Source: CAZMMV01 sp964567475 (GTDB lineage Bacteria > Bacillota > Clostridia > Tissierellales > Tissierellaceae). From it: a DNA stretch of 5,062 nucleotides. The position numbers and the translations under genes were made by a program. The notes beneath the pieces are model-generated. The model did not search any database and had not been told where the DNA came from. It worked only from the letters and a program-made list of their open reading frames with translations. The stretch covers positions 1 to 5,062 of the forward strand of contig CAZMMV010000094.1 in assembly GCA_964567475.1 (NCBI GenBank). Direction: 5' to 3'. Position 1 is the first letter of the stretch, and the number at the start of each line of letters is the position of its first letter. This document shows, one piece after another, positions 1 through 5,062 of the stretch.

Positions 1-644
1 CTCAGGCAGGTTCAGAAGTATCTGCTTTACTTGGTAGAATGCCTTCAGCAGTAGGATATCAACCAACTTTGGCAACAGAGATGGGCGTATTGCAAGAAAG
101 GATTACATCAACAAGTAAAGGATCAATTACATCAGTGCAAGCAGTGTATGTGCCTGCAGATGACTTAACAGACCCAGCACCTGCTACAACTTTTGCTCAC
201 TTAGATGCTACAACAGTACTAAATCGTGCAATATCAGAAAAAGGAATTTATCCTGCTGTGGATCCATTGGATTCAAATTCAAGAATCCTAGATCCAGAAA
301 TAGTAGGTCAAGAACATTATAATGTTGCTAGAAATGTTCAAGAAGTTCTTCAAAAGTATAAAGATCTTCAAGATATAATAGCAATATTAGGTATGGATGA
401 ATTATCTGATGAAGATAAATTGGTTGTATCTCGTGCTAGAAAGGTAGAAAGATTTCTTTCTCAACCATTTACTGTTGCAGAACAGTTTACAGGTATCGAT
501 GGAGCATATGTACCTATAAAAGAAACTATAAGAGGTTTTAAGGAGATAATAGAAGGTAAACATGATAATTTACCAGAATCTGCATTCTTATTAGTAGGAA
601 CTATTGATGATGTAATAGAAAAAGCTAAGAAAATGGAGGGTTAA
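1..644 (+). CDS. atpD: F-type ATP synthase subunit beta, 3' part (5' end outside window)
   Basis: The reading frame is open from the first base (first complete codon at position 3) and gives the C-terminal 213 residues of F1 beta, a subunit usually about 460-470 residues long. Beta carries the catalytic sites of the F1 head on the cytoplasmic face of the membrane. The visible part starts at the conserved SALLGRMPSAVGYQPTLATE segment and continues with VYVPADDLTDPAPATTF, the end of the nucleotide-binding domain. It then contains the C-terminal helical domain with DELSDED (fragment residues about 132-138), the counterpart of the DELSEED lever that contacts the gamma subunit. The Walker A and B motifs lie upstream, outside the window. 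The stop codon is two bases before atpC, and the atpC ribosome site (GGAGGG, 635-640) lies inside the last atpD codons, so the two are probably translationally coupled. There is no frameshift or decay. Whether the enzyme is H+- or Na+-driven depends on Fo subunits not seen here. Confidence 0.98.
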   Translation, partial: QAGSEVSALLGRMPSAVGYQPTLATEMGVLQERITSTSKGSITSVQAVYVPADDLTDPAPATTFAHLDATTVLNRAISEKGIYPAVDPLDSNSRILDPEIVGQEHYNVARNVQEVLQKYKDLQDIIAILGMDELSDEDKLVVSRARKVERFLSQPFTVAEQFTGIDGAYVPIKETIRGFKEIIEGKHDNLPESAFLLVGTIDDVIEKAKKMEG

Positions 645-646
645 TT

Positions 647-1054
647 ATGTTTCATTTACAGATAGTAACCCCCGATAGACTATTTTTTTCAGAAGATGTT
701 GAAATGGTAATAGTCAGAGGCCTAGAAGGTGACTTAGCTATTTTGAAAGGAAGAGCACCTGTTACCACGCCTCTTAGAATTGGAAAGATACGCATATTCC
801 AAAATGGGGTGGAAAGAGTTGCTGCTATAGTTGATGGTTATATTTCTGTTATTGAAGACAAGACTACTATAGTAACAGAAGCAGCAGAGTGGCCAGATGA
901 AATTGATGTGGAAAGAGCTAAAGCAGCTAAAGAAAGAGCTGAAAAAAGAATAAATGCAAAAAAAGAGAATATTGATGTAGAAAGAGCTGAATTAGCTCTA
1001 AAACGTTCTATTAATAGATTAGATGTATCGAAATTAAAAAAATTTGATGAATAA
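647..1054 (+). CDS. atpC: F-type ATP synthase subunit epsilon
   Basis: This is a complete 135-residue F1 epsilon subunit, the central-stalk protein that links gamma to the c-ring and can inhibit ATP hydrolysis. Residues 1 to about 84 form the N-terminal beta-sandwich, recognisable from FHLQIVTPDRLFF and GLEGDLAILKGRAPVTTPL. Residues about 86-130 form the two-helix C-terminal domain, with IDVERAKAAKERAEKR and DVERAELALKRSINRL. The usual loop GDLxILPGHAP reads GDLAILKGRAP here, a small departure from consensus. The I(L)DxxRA ATP-binding motif is present as I86-D87-V88-E89-R90-A91, with further arginines at 97, 120 and 124. The ATG is 2 nt after the atpD stop and is preceded by GGAGGG. It is the last gene of the atp operon and is followed directly by a strong intrinsic terminator. 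Confidence 0.98.
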   Translation: MFHLQIVTPDRLFFSEDVEMVIVRGLEGDLAILKGRAPVTTPLRIGKIRIFQNGVERVAAIVDGYISVIEDKTTIVTEAAEWPDEIDVERAKAAKERAEKRINAKKENIDVERAELALKRSINRLDVSKLKKFDE

Positions 1055-1062
1055 ATAGGTAT

Positions 1063-1114
1063 AAAAAGTACCCTTCCTTGGTAATACTTTAATTACAAGG
1101 GAAGGGTACTTTTT
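1063..1114 (+). terminator. Intrinsic terminator ending the atp operon
   Basis: The arms 1063-1077 and 1100-1114 pair perfectly over 15 bp (AAAAAGTACCCTTCC with its complement). The helix continues with two T-A pairs, a single-base mismatch or bulge on each side (G1080 and G1099), and five more pairs (GTAAT 1081-1085 with ATTAC 1092-1096), leaving a 6-nt loop at 1086-1091. The descending arm ends in a T tract (1110-1114). The hairpin starts 8 nt after the atpC stop. The A tract on the ascending side would also give a U tract on the opposite strand, but no minus-strand gene lies nearby to use it. Confidence 0.93.
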
Positions 1115-1185
1115 AATTTAAATGTTTTGTCCCCCTTTACATTTTTTAAAAAGTCCCTTTTCTTTAATATTAAAGGAGGGCTATT

Positions 1186-1974
1186 ATGAAAAAGAATATT
1201 TTATTAGGAATTATAATATTATTATTAGTACCATTTACAAATAGTACAGGGGTAAAATGTAATGAAGAGGATATATTAATGGGGATATTAGAAGAATTAG
1301 ATGGTGAATTTTTAGAAGGGGATATCAATGTTGGTGGAACAATATTAGATGAATTTATAGATGAAAAACAAGTGGAAGTAATTAGCGATGAAGTAAAAAA
1401 CCATATGGAAATTTTGGGTAAAAAGGTAGATTTAAATAGGGATATTAGCAACTTAAAAGGCAAATACTACTCAAAAGAAGTCATAGTTGAGGATGGATTT
1501 AATCAGGTATCTATTTATGGTTTTGATAAATATAAAAATCCAATCACAATAATAGTTACATCTTATTTAGACTTAGAAGACAATATAGGAGAAACAAGTA
1601 TATATATTAATTTAATAAAAGTAGAGCAAAATATAAGTATTAATGATATAATAAGTAATATAAATAATGTCTATATAAAATACGATAGAAATGTTGAAAA
1701 TACAGTTTGCGTTATTGGAACAGCTAGTGGAAAGTTAAAGGAAAATCAATTAAATAAAAATATAAATGGAGTCTTAAAAAAATATAATGGAAAGATAGTA
1801 GAAAAATATAGTGATGAAAGCGTATCTAGTTACACCATATATACTCCATTAATCGAAAAACAAATATTTTCCGGCAAAAAAAAGGTTAACTTAAATCTAG
1901 CTATAAGGTATAATGAATATGAAGATAAAATGTATTTTTGGATAGGTACACCTATTATTACCATAGGATACTAG
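1186..1974 (+). CDS. ywmB: YwmB family protein (secreted or membrane-anchored, function unknown)
   Basis: This 262-residue protein has a classic export signal: MKKN followed by a hydrophobic stretch at about residues 5-17 (ILLGIIILLLVPF). There is no lipobox before C25, so it is either cleaved or left as an N-terminal anchor, with the rest outside the membrane. The body is mixed alpha/beta, with GFDKYKNPITIIVTSYLD and the C-terminal signature LAIRYNEYEDKMYFWIGTPIITIGY region (about residues 237-262) typical of the YwmB family (DUF1779, described as having a TATA-box-binding-protein-like fold). The position between atpC and murA is the same as for Bacillus subtilis ywmB and supports the call. 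No biochemical role is established for the family; a link to cell wall synthesis is only an inference from the neighbourhood. AAAGGAGGG (1172-1180) lies 5 nt before the ATG. I see no convincing sigma-A promoter in 1115-1171. An A8 run (1876-1883) lies in the coding region without breaking the frame. Confidence 0.85.
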   Translation: MKKNILLGIIILLLVPFTNSTGVKCNEEDILMGILEELDGEFLEGDINVGGTILDEFIDEKQVEVISDEVKNHMEILGKKVDLNRDISNLKGKYYSKEVIVEDGFNQVSIYGFDKYKNPITIIVTSYLDLEDNIGETSIYINLIKVEQNISINDIISNINNVYIKYDRNVENTVCVIGTASGKLKENQLNKNINGVLKKYNGKIVEKYSDESVSSYTIYTPLIEKQIFSGKKKVNLNLAIRYNEYEDKMYFWIGTPIITIGY

Positions 1975-1977
1975 ATT

Positions 1978-1985
1978 AGGAGGAG
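1978..1985 (+). promoter_or_regulatory. Ribosome binding site fixing the TTG start of murA
   Basis: AGGAGGAG lies 5 nt before TTG at 1991, the same spacing as for the other genes here. An in-frame ATG follows at 2003 with GGAG (1993-1996) upstream, but the TTG is preferred. Starting there, the protein aligns from its first residue with E. coli MurA, so that K22, N23, R331 and R397 keep identical numbers. Confidence 0.8.
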
Positions 1986-1990
1986 ATTTT

Positions 1991-3241
1991 TTGGAGAAAA
2001 TAATGGTGGAGAAGAGCCCCCCGTTAAAAGGAAGAGTAAGGATATCAGGAGCTAAGAACTCAGCCCTTCCCATATTGGCGGCGTCTTTACTAGGAACTGA
2101 AGATATTGTATTAGAAGATGTTCCAGATCTTAAGGATGTTGAAATAATGTGTCAAGTATTAAGTTCTTTAGGGGCTAAAGTTGAGAGATTAGATAGGGGA
2201 ACTATAAAAATAAATTCTGCAAATATAAATAGTTATGAAACAAAATATGAGCTTATGAGTAAGATGAGGGCATCATTTTTAGTTATGGGACCTTTACTTA
2301 CTAGAATGGGTAAGACTAAGACTTCCTTGCCAGGTGGATGCGCCATAGGAACTAGACCTATAGACTTGCACTTAAAAGGTTTTAGGGCATTAGGAGCTAT
2401 AATAGATTCAGATCATGGAAACATAGGAGCTTATGCTGATGAATTAATAGGCGATAAGATATACCTAGACTTTCCGTCGGTAGGCGCAACAGAAAACATA
2501 ATGATGGCAGCAGTATTAGCTAAAGGTGAAACAATAATTGATAATGCTGCAATGGAACCTGAAATAGTAGATTTATCAAGTTTTTTAAATAAATTAGGTG
2601 CAGATATCAAAGGAGCAGGAACTTCTACTATTAGAATTAGAGGTGTTGAAAAACTAGGTGGAGGAACTCATCCTATTATTCCAGATAGAATAGAAGCTGG
2701 TACTTTTATGGTGGCAGCAGCAATAACTGGTGGAGACATTATTGTTGATAATGTTATCATACCTCATATAAAACCTGTTATAGCAAAGCTTAAAGAAACA
2801 GGATGTATTGTAGTAGAAAATATAGATAGTGTAAGGGTTACAGCAGTAAAAAATCTAAAGCCAATAGATATAAAGACTTTGCCTTATCCAGGATTTCCTA
2901 CGGATATGCAGGCCCAGTTTATGGCTCTTATGAGTGTGCTAAAAGGCACTAGTGTTGCCATAGAAACAGTTTTTGAAAATAGATTTATGCATGTTGATGA
3001 ATTGAAAAGAATGGGTGCTAATATAAAGATTGATGGTAGATCTGCAATAGTTCAAGGTGTTGATAGTTTAACTTCAGCTCCAGTAAAGGCATCAGATCTT
3101 AGAGCAGGTGCAGCTTTAGTTCTAGCAGGACTTGTGTCTGAAGGAGTTACTGAAATCGGTAATATTTATCATATTGATAGAGGATATGAAGATATAGAAG
3201 CTAAATTTGCAAGTTTAGGAGCAATTATATATAGAGAATAA
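1991..3241 (+). CDS. murA: UDP-N-acetylglucosamine 1-carboxyvinyltransferase (MurA)
   Basis: MurA transfers enolpyruvate from phosphoenolpyruvate to UDP-GlcNAc in the cytoplasm, the first committed step of peptidoglycan synthesis. The 416-residue length is normal for the family, and the whole EPSP-synthase-type double-domain fold is covered. Visible active-site signatures are SGAKNSALP with K22 and N23, the mobile loop LPGGCAIGTRPIDLH (residues 113-127) with catalytic C117 and R122, PTDMQAQ with D305, FENRF with R331, and HIDRGYE with R397. Cysteine in the loop, rather than the aspartate of naturally resistant enzymes, predicts inhibition by fosfomycin. Start codon choice is TTG (see the ribosome site entry). 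The gene lies 16 nt after ywmB, so the two probably share a transcript, and it ends in a hairpin that overlaps its stop codon. Low-GC Gram-positives often carry two MurA paralogues; the atp/ywmB/spoIID setting matches the B. subtilis murAA copy. The first 35 codons use more C/G-ending codons (CCC, CCG, GCC, GCG) than the rest. Confidence 0.98.
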   Translation: MEKIMVEKSPPLKGRVRISGAKNSALPILAASLLGTEDIVLEDVPDLKDVEIMCQVLSSLGAKVERLDRGTIKINSANINSYETKYELMSKMRASFLVMGPLLTRMGKTKTSLPGGCAIGTRPIDLHLKGFRALGAIIDSDHGNIGAYADELIGDKIYLDFPSVGATENIMMAAVLAKGETIIDNAAMEPEIVDLSSFLNKLGADIKGAGTSTIRIRGVEKLGGGTHPIIPDRIEAGTFMVAAAITGGDIIVDNVIIPHIKPVIAKLKETGCIVVENIDSVRVTAVKNLKPIDIKTLPYPGFPTDMQAQFMALMSVLKGTSVAIETVFENRFMHVDELKRMGANIKIDGRSAIVQGVDSLTSAPVKASDLRAGAALVLAGLVSEGVTEIGNIYHIDRGYEDIEAKFASLGAIIYRE

Positions 3242-3264
3242 AAAATGCCGAAAGGCATTTTTTT
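3240..3264. terminator. Bidirectional intrinsic terminator between convergent murA and spoIID
   Basis: AAAAAATGCC (3240-3249) pairs with GGCATTTTTT (3254-3263) around a GAAA tetraloop (3250-3253). The left arm overlaps the murA stop codon. T residues 3258-3264 give the U tract for the plus strand. On the minus strand the A run 3240-3245 gives the U tract, so spoIID transcripts can stop here too. The spoIID stop codon (complement of 3263-3265) abuts the structure, so both genes end on the same hairpin. Confidence 0.88.
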
Positions 3265-4354
3265 AATTTAACTCTACTATATTTATACCTGTATAATAAT
3301 GTTCCAATATTTCTTGAAAAGTACTTCCTTTTTTAGCCATTCCATTGGCACCCCATTGACTCATACCTACTCCATGGCCAAATCCTAAAGTTTTAATTTC
3401 TATAATATTTAAATCTTTATCTAAATATATAGTAAAATTAGTTGAATTAAGTTGAAATAAATTTCTTAAGTCCTTTCCGTCTAATATCATTTTATCTATT
3501 GCTATTTTTTTAACCCTTCCAGTCACTGTTCTATTTATTAATTTTATTTTTTCATGAATATTATCTTTATTTATATTAACTTCTGGATACTTGTCTTTTA
3601 TCTTTTTTATAAATTCATCTATAGTCATTGTAGTTGTAGTACTATATTTAGGAGCCTCTGATTCATATGGACTTGATACAGATTTTAAATAAGGAATTTC
3701 AACAGATGAAAATACTTCCATTACATCTTCTGTTTGGCCTCCTGATGTAGAATGGTATAAGGGTTCTATGATTTGTCCCCCATAAAACAAGGCTAAATTT
3801 TTAGTGTCATCAACAGCCTCTACAATCTTTGGCCAATATTTTCCAATCCATTCCTCTCCATGTATTTCATTTAATTGAGGAAAAGATAAATATGCTTGAC
3901 AATGAACTCCATTACAAATAGGAGCTGGTACATGATCTGGATGACCATTCTTATATTTTATAGTTCTACTGATTGCATAGGTTCTAGCAGCAACTGCTTG
4001 GGCTTTTAAAGCTTCAATATGAAATTCAGCTGGCATTTCTGCTGCGACTACACCTTTTACATATTCTTCTACATCTAATTCTGAAACTTCTCCAGTAGTG
4101 TTGTTATACATATTAATCTTAGGAACAGCTAAATCACTTTTAACTATTTCTAATGGAGGATTTTTATCTTTCTTTATTTTCTCTTTTTTGTCCTTTTTCT
4201 TTGCTTTTTTTACTTTCTCACCTATGTTAAATTCCATATAATTACCTTCTGCATTAGTTTCCCTTGGTACAAAATTAAAGGTCTTAACAATAACAGTAGG
4301 CAAGATTATAGTTATTAGTAAGACCATAGAAATATAGGCTACAAATTTTCTCAT
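3263..4354 (-). CDS. spoIID: Stage II sporulation protein D, lytic transglycosylase
   Basis: SpoIID cleaves peptidoglycan glycan strands during engulfment. In known spore-formers it is made in the mother cell and works with the hydrolase SpoIIP and the membrane protein SpoIIM. The 363-residue protein has a short basic N-terminus, one membrane span at about residues 5-24, and a lysine-rich linker (47-64: 12 Lys, 3 acidic). The SpoIID/LytB catalytic domain follows from about residue 83 to the end. VVAAEMPAEFHIEALKAQAV carries E106, at the place of the catalytic glutamate. H141, C147, H151 and C152 fall in the pattern described as zinc ligands in Clostridioides difficile SpoIID. LYHSTSGGQTED (199-210) and GFGHGVGMSQWG (324-335) are further family signatures. 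AGAGGGGA (4360-4367) lies 5 nt before the ATG. The gene is convergent to murA and divergent from the spoIIQ-like gene, whereas in B. subtilis murAA and spoIID point the same way as far as I recall. Confidence 0.96.
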   Translation of the reverse strand: MRKFVAYISMVLLITIILPTVIVKTFNFVPRETNAEGNYMEFNIGEKVKKAKKKDKKEKIKKDKNPPLEIVKSDLAVPKINMYNNTTGEVSELDVEEYVKGVVAAEMPAEFHIEALKAQAVAARTYAISRTIKYKNGHPDHVPAPICNGVHCQAYLSFPQLNEIHGEEWIGKYWPKIVEAVDDTKNLALFYGGQIIEPLYHSTSGGQTEDVMEVFSSVEIPYLKSVSSPYESEAPKYSTTTTMTIDEFIKKIKDKYPEVNINKDNIHEKIKLINRTVTGRVKKIAIDKMILDGKDLRNLFQLNSTNFTIYLDKDLNIIEIKTLGFGHGVGMSQWGANGMAKKGSTFQEILEHYYTGINIVELN

Positions 4355-4385
4355 TTCGCTCCCCTCTTTACCTTTAGTATAGAAT

Positions 4386-4414
4386 ATAATATGCGCTTGC
4401 CAGCCTAATTATTA
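4386..4414 (-). promoter_or_regulatory. Candidate sigma-E-like promoter for spoIID
   Basis: Read on the minus strand, TAATAAT (4414-4408) resembles the sigma-E -35 consensus KMATATT at 6 of 7 positions. After a 14-nt spacer, CATATTAT (4393-4386) matches the -10 consensus CATACAHT at 6 of 8. Transcription would start near 4379, leaving a leader of about 25 nt that includes the ribosome site. B. subtilis spoIID is a sigma-E gene, which fits. The region is AT-rich and a chance match is possible. An overlapping TATACT (4381-4376) is less suitable because its start point would fall on the ribosome site. Confidence 0.4.
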
Positions 4415-4432
4415 CTAAAAACTAATATAAGC

Positions 4433-4470
4433 GATGAATTTATTCATCTGCCATACTAAGCTTGGCCAAG
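4433..4470. repeat. Two small inverted repeats in the divergent spoIID/spoIIQ-like intergenic region
   Basis: GATGAAT (4433-4439) and ATTCATC (4442-4448) form a 7-bp dyad around a 2-nt centre. Thirteen bases further on, CTTGGCCAAG (4461-4470) is a perfect 10-bp palindrome. Neither has a T run or a hairpin-sized loop, so they look more like protein-binding dyads than terminators. They lie upstream of the candidate spoIID promoter and about 85 nt before the candidate sigma-F promoter. I recognise no regulator for them, and chance in AT-rich DNA remains possible, particularly for the first. Confidence 0.4.
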
Positions 4471-4554
4471 GATCTGATCTTTTATCTATAATTCTGAGAA
4501 TGTCCTAGTCTTTATCTTTTATATGTGATTATAAAAATTAAATAATAATAATTT

Positions 4555-4583
4555 GTATTTTTTTTACCCTTCTGGAAATACTA
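4555..4583 (+). promoter_or_regulatory. Candidate sigma-F (forespore) promoter for the spoIIQ-like gene
   Basis: GGAAATACTA (4574-4583) fits the sigma-F -10 pattern GGnnAnAnTA at every fixed position. GTATT (4555-4559) upstream resembles the -35 element GYWTA/GTATA, with a 14-nt spacer. The start of transcription would fall near 4589-4590, giving a very short leader whose first bases are the ribosome site GGAGGTG (4590-4596), 5 nt before the ATG at 4602. B. subtilis spoIIQ is transcribed by sigma-F, which agrees with the gene call. The short leader is the main weakness. Confidence 0.6.
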
Positions 4584-4601
4584 GTTAATGGAGGTGTAGA
4601 T

Positions 4602-5062
4602 ATGAAAAAGAAAATATATGAATTGGTAAAGAGACAAGGATTTATTACATTTTTATTTGTTTGTGTGTGTGTTGTGGCTGGAACTACCTTATATCTTTCT
4701 ATGAGAAGTTTAGATGCTCCAAAAGATAGTAATAAGGATAAGGATTTAGCTATATTAGATGAAAAAGATAGTGAAGAGCCAGCTCTAGACAGTGAAGAAA
4801 AGGATAAAGACTTAAAGGATGGAAAGGATGAAGAGATTACTGAACTAGAAGAATATGCAGCTAAGGATGAAAAACAAGACGAGGAAACAAAAGAAGTAGC
4901 TTCAATGGAAGAAGCTAAAGAAGAAAAGGAAGCTAAAGAAGAAAAAAAAATGGAAGAATATAAACAAGTTAAAGAAGCTAGTAAAACTGATGAATTAAAT
5001 AAGGCAGAAGAAGCAGTTAAAGTAGCTAAGGCGGAAGAGGTTAAAGAATTAGAGTTTGAAGA
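4602..5062 (+). CDS. SpoIIQ-like membrane protein, 5' part (probable M23/LytM-domain protein; 3' end outside window)
   Basis: An ATG at 4602, preceded by GGAGGTG at 5-nt spacing, opens a frame that stays open to the window edge (153 complete codons). The product starts with a basic cytoplasmic end (MKKKIYELVKRQ), then one membrane span at about residues 13-34 with the run FVCVCVV. From residue 38 onward it is a very charged, probably extended or coiled linker with 46 Asp/Glu against 23 Lys in 116 residues. This architecture and the position beside spoIID match clostridial SpoIIQ-type proteins. Those proteins sit in the forespore membrane, project a LytM (M23) domain into the intermembrane space and bind SpoIIIAH. 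The LytM domain itself is not visible, so the family call rests on N-terminus, context and the sigma-F-like promoter. The linker is already longer than expected from B. subtilis SpoIIQ (about 283 residues in total). An alternative is another single-pass M23 peptidase or a sporulation protein of unknown type. Confidence 0.75.
   Translation, partial: MKKKIYELVKRQGFITFLFVCVCVVAGTTLYLSMRSLDAPKDSNKDKDLAILDEKDSEEPALDSEEKDKDLKDGKDEEITELEEYAAKDEKQDEETKEVASMEEAKEEKEAKEEKKMEEYKQVKEASKTDELNKAEEAVKVAKAEEVKELEFE
4911..4945 (+). repeat. Direct repeat of 18-nt period in the acidic linker of the spoIIQ-like gene
   Basis: The 17-mer GAAGCTAAAGAAGAAAA occurs at 4911-4927 and again, identical, at 4929-4945. 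The 18-nt period is six codons and encodes EAKEEK twice in frame. A run of nine A (4942-4950) follows directly. The repeat suggests that the linker grows or shrinks by in-frame duplication. Confidence 0.85.

Noticed and set aside
1170..1463. Minus-strand open frame of 97 codons opposite the start of ywmB
   Set aside because: It is the antisense shadow of ywmB, is rich in Ser/Ile/Asn as expected for AT-rich antisense, and would cover the ywmB ribosome site and signal peptide. It has no recognisable domain.
1942..1967. Small inverted repeats at the end of ywmB (ATAGGT/ACCTAT and CCTAT/ATAGG)
   Set aside because: The arms are only 5-6 bp, lie within coding sequence, and have no T run or link to the murA start. 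Chance is the simplest explanation.
2003..3241. Alternative murA start at the ATG of codon 5
   Set aside because: It has GGAG upstream, but the TTG at 1991 has a better ribosome site (AGGAGGAG), and only that start gives end-to-end alignment with family numbering (K22, R331, R397).
4374..4381. TATACTAA as the spoIID -10 element
   Set aside because: It resembles a -10 element, but transcription would start on the ribosome site and no good -35 lies at the right distance. The element at 4386-4414 fits better.
4500..4507. SpoIIID-like site on the minus strand (TAGGACAT)
   Set aside because: It matches the loose consensus WWRRACAR at 7 of 8 positions but is a single degenerate copy about 90 nt upstream of the spoIID promoter candidate. 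Such matches are common by chance.

Overview
The window comes from the chromosome of a low-GC, endospore-forming Firmicute, most likely of class Clostridia. Codons are strongly A/T-ending, every start has a purine-rich Shine-Dalgarno site about 5 nt upstream, and two sporulation genes (spoIID and a spoIIQ-like gene) follow the end of an F-type ATP synthase operon. The genus cannot be fixed from the sequence. The gene order (atp operon end, ywmB, murA, spoIID, spoIIQ-type gene) is a conserved Firmicute neighbourhood.

Layout: positions 1-1054 hold the 3' end of atpD (F1 beta) and the complete atpC (F1 epsilon), closed by a strong intrinsic terminator at 1063-1114. A two-gene unit on the same strand follows: a secreted or membrane-anchored YwmB-family protein (1186-1974) and murA (1991-3241, TTG start), 16 nt apart. 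A compact hairpin with a GAAA loop and U tracts on both sides (3240-3264) ends murA and, from the other strand, the convergent spoIID gene (3263-4354, minus strand). A 247-nt intergenic region (4355-4601) separates spoIID from a divergent gene starting at 4602 that runs off the window. That gene's N-terminus (short cytoplasmic end, one membrane span, long acidic linker) fits a SpoIIQ-type protein; the expected LytM/M23 domain lies outside the window.

How the genes relate: atpD/atpC encode parts of the catalytic head of ATP synthase. MurA makes the first committed peptidoglycan precursor. SpoIID is a peptidoglycan lytic transglycosylase of engulfment, and SpoIIQ-type proteins act on the forespore side of the same intermembrane space. 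The divergent intergenic region carries a good sigma-F-like (forespore) promoter candidate facing the spoIIQ-like gene and a weaker sigma-E-like (mother-cell) candidate facing spoIID, which would match the known compartment of each product.

I found no mobile element, CRISPR array, tRNA/rRNA, riboswitch or toxin-antitoxin pair, and no evidence for a new biological system. The points worth a second look are the orientation and promoter layout of the spoIID/spoIIQ pair, the oppositely charged extracytoplasmic linkers of the two products, conserved ligand-type residues in AtpC and SpoIID, two small dyads in the divergent intergenic region, and an A9 tract beside an 18-nt-period repeat in the spoIIQ-like gene.
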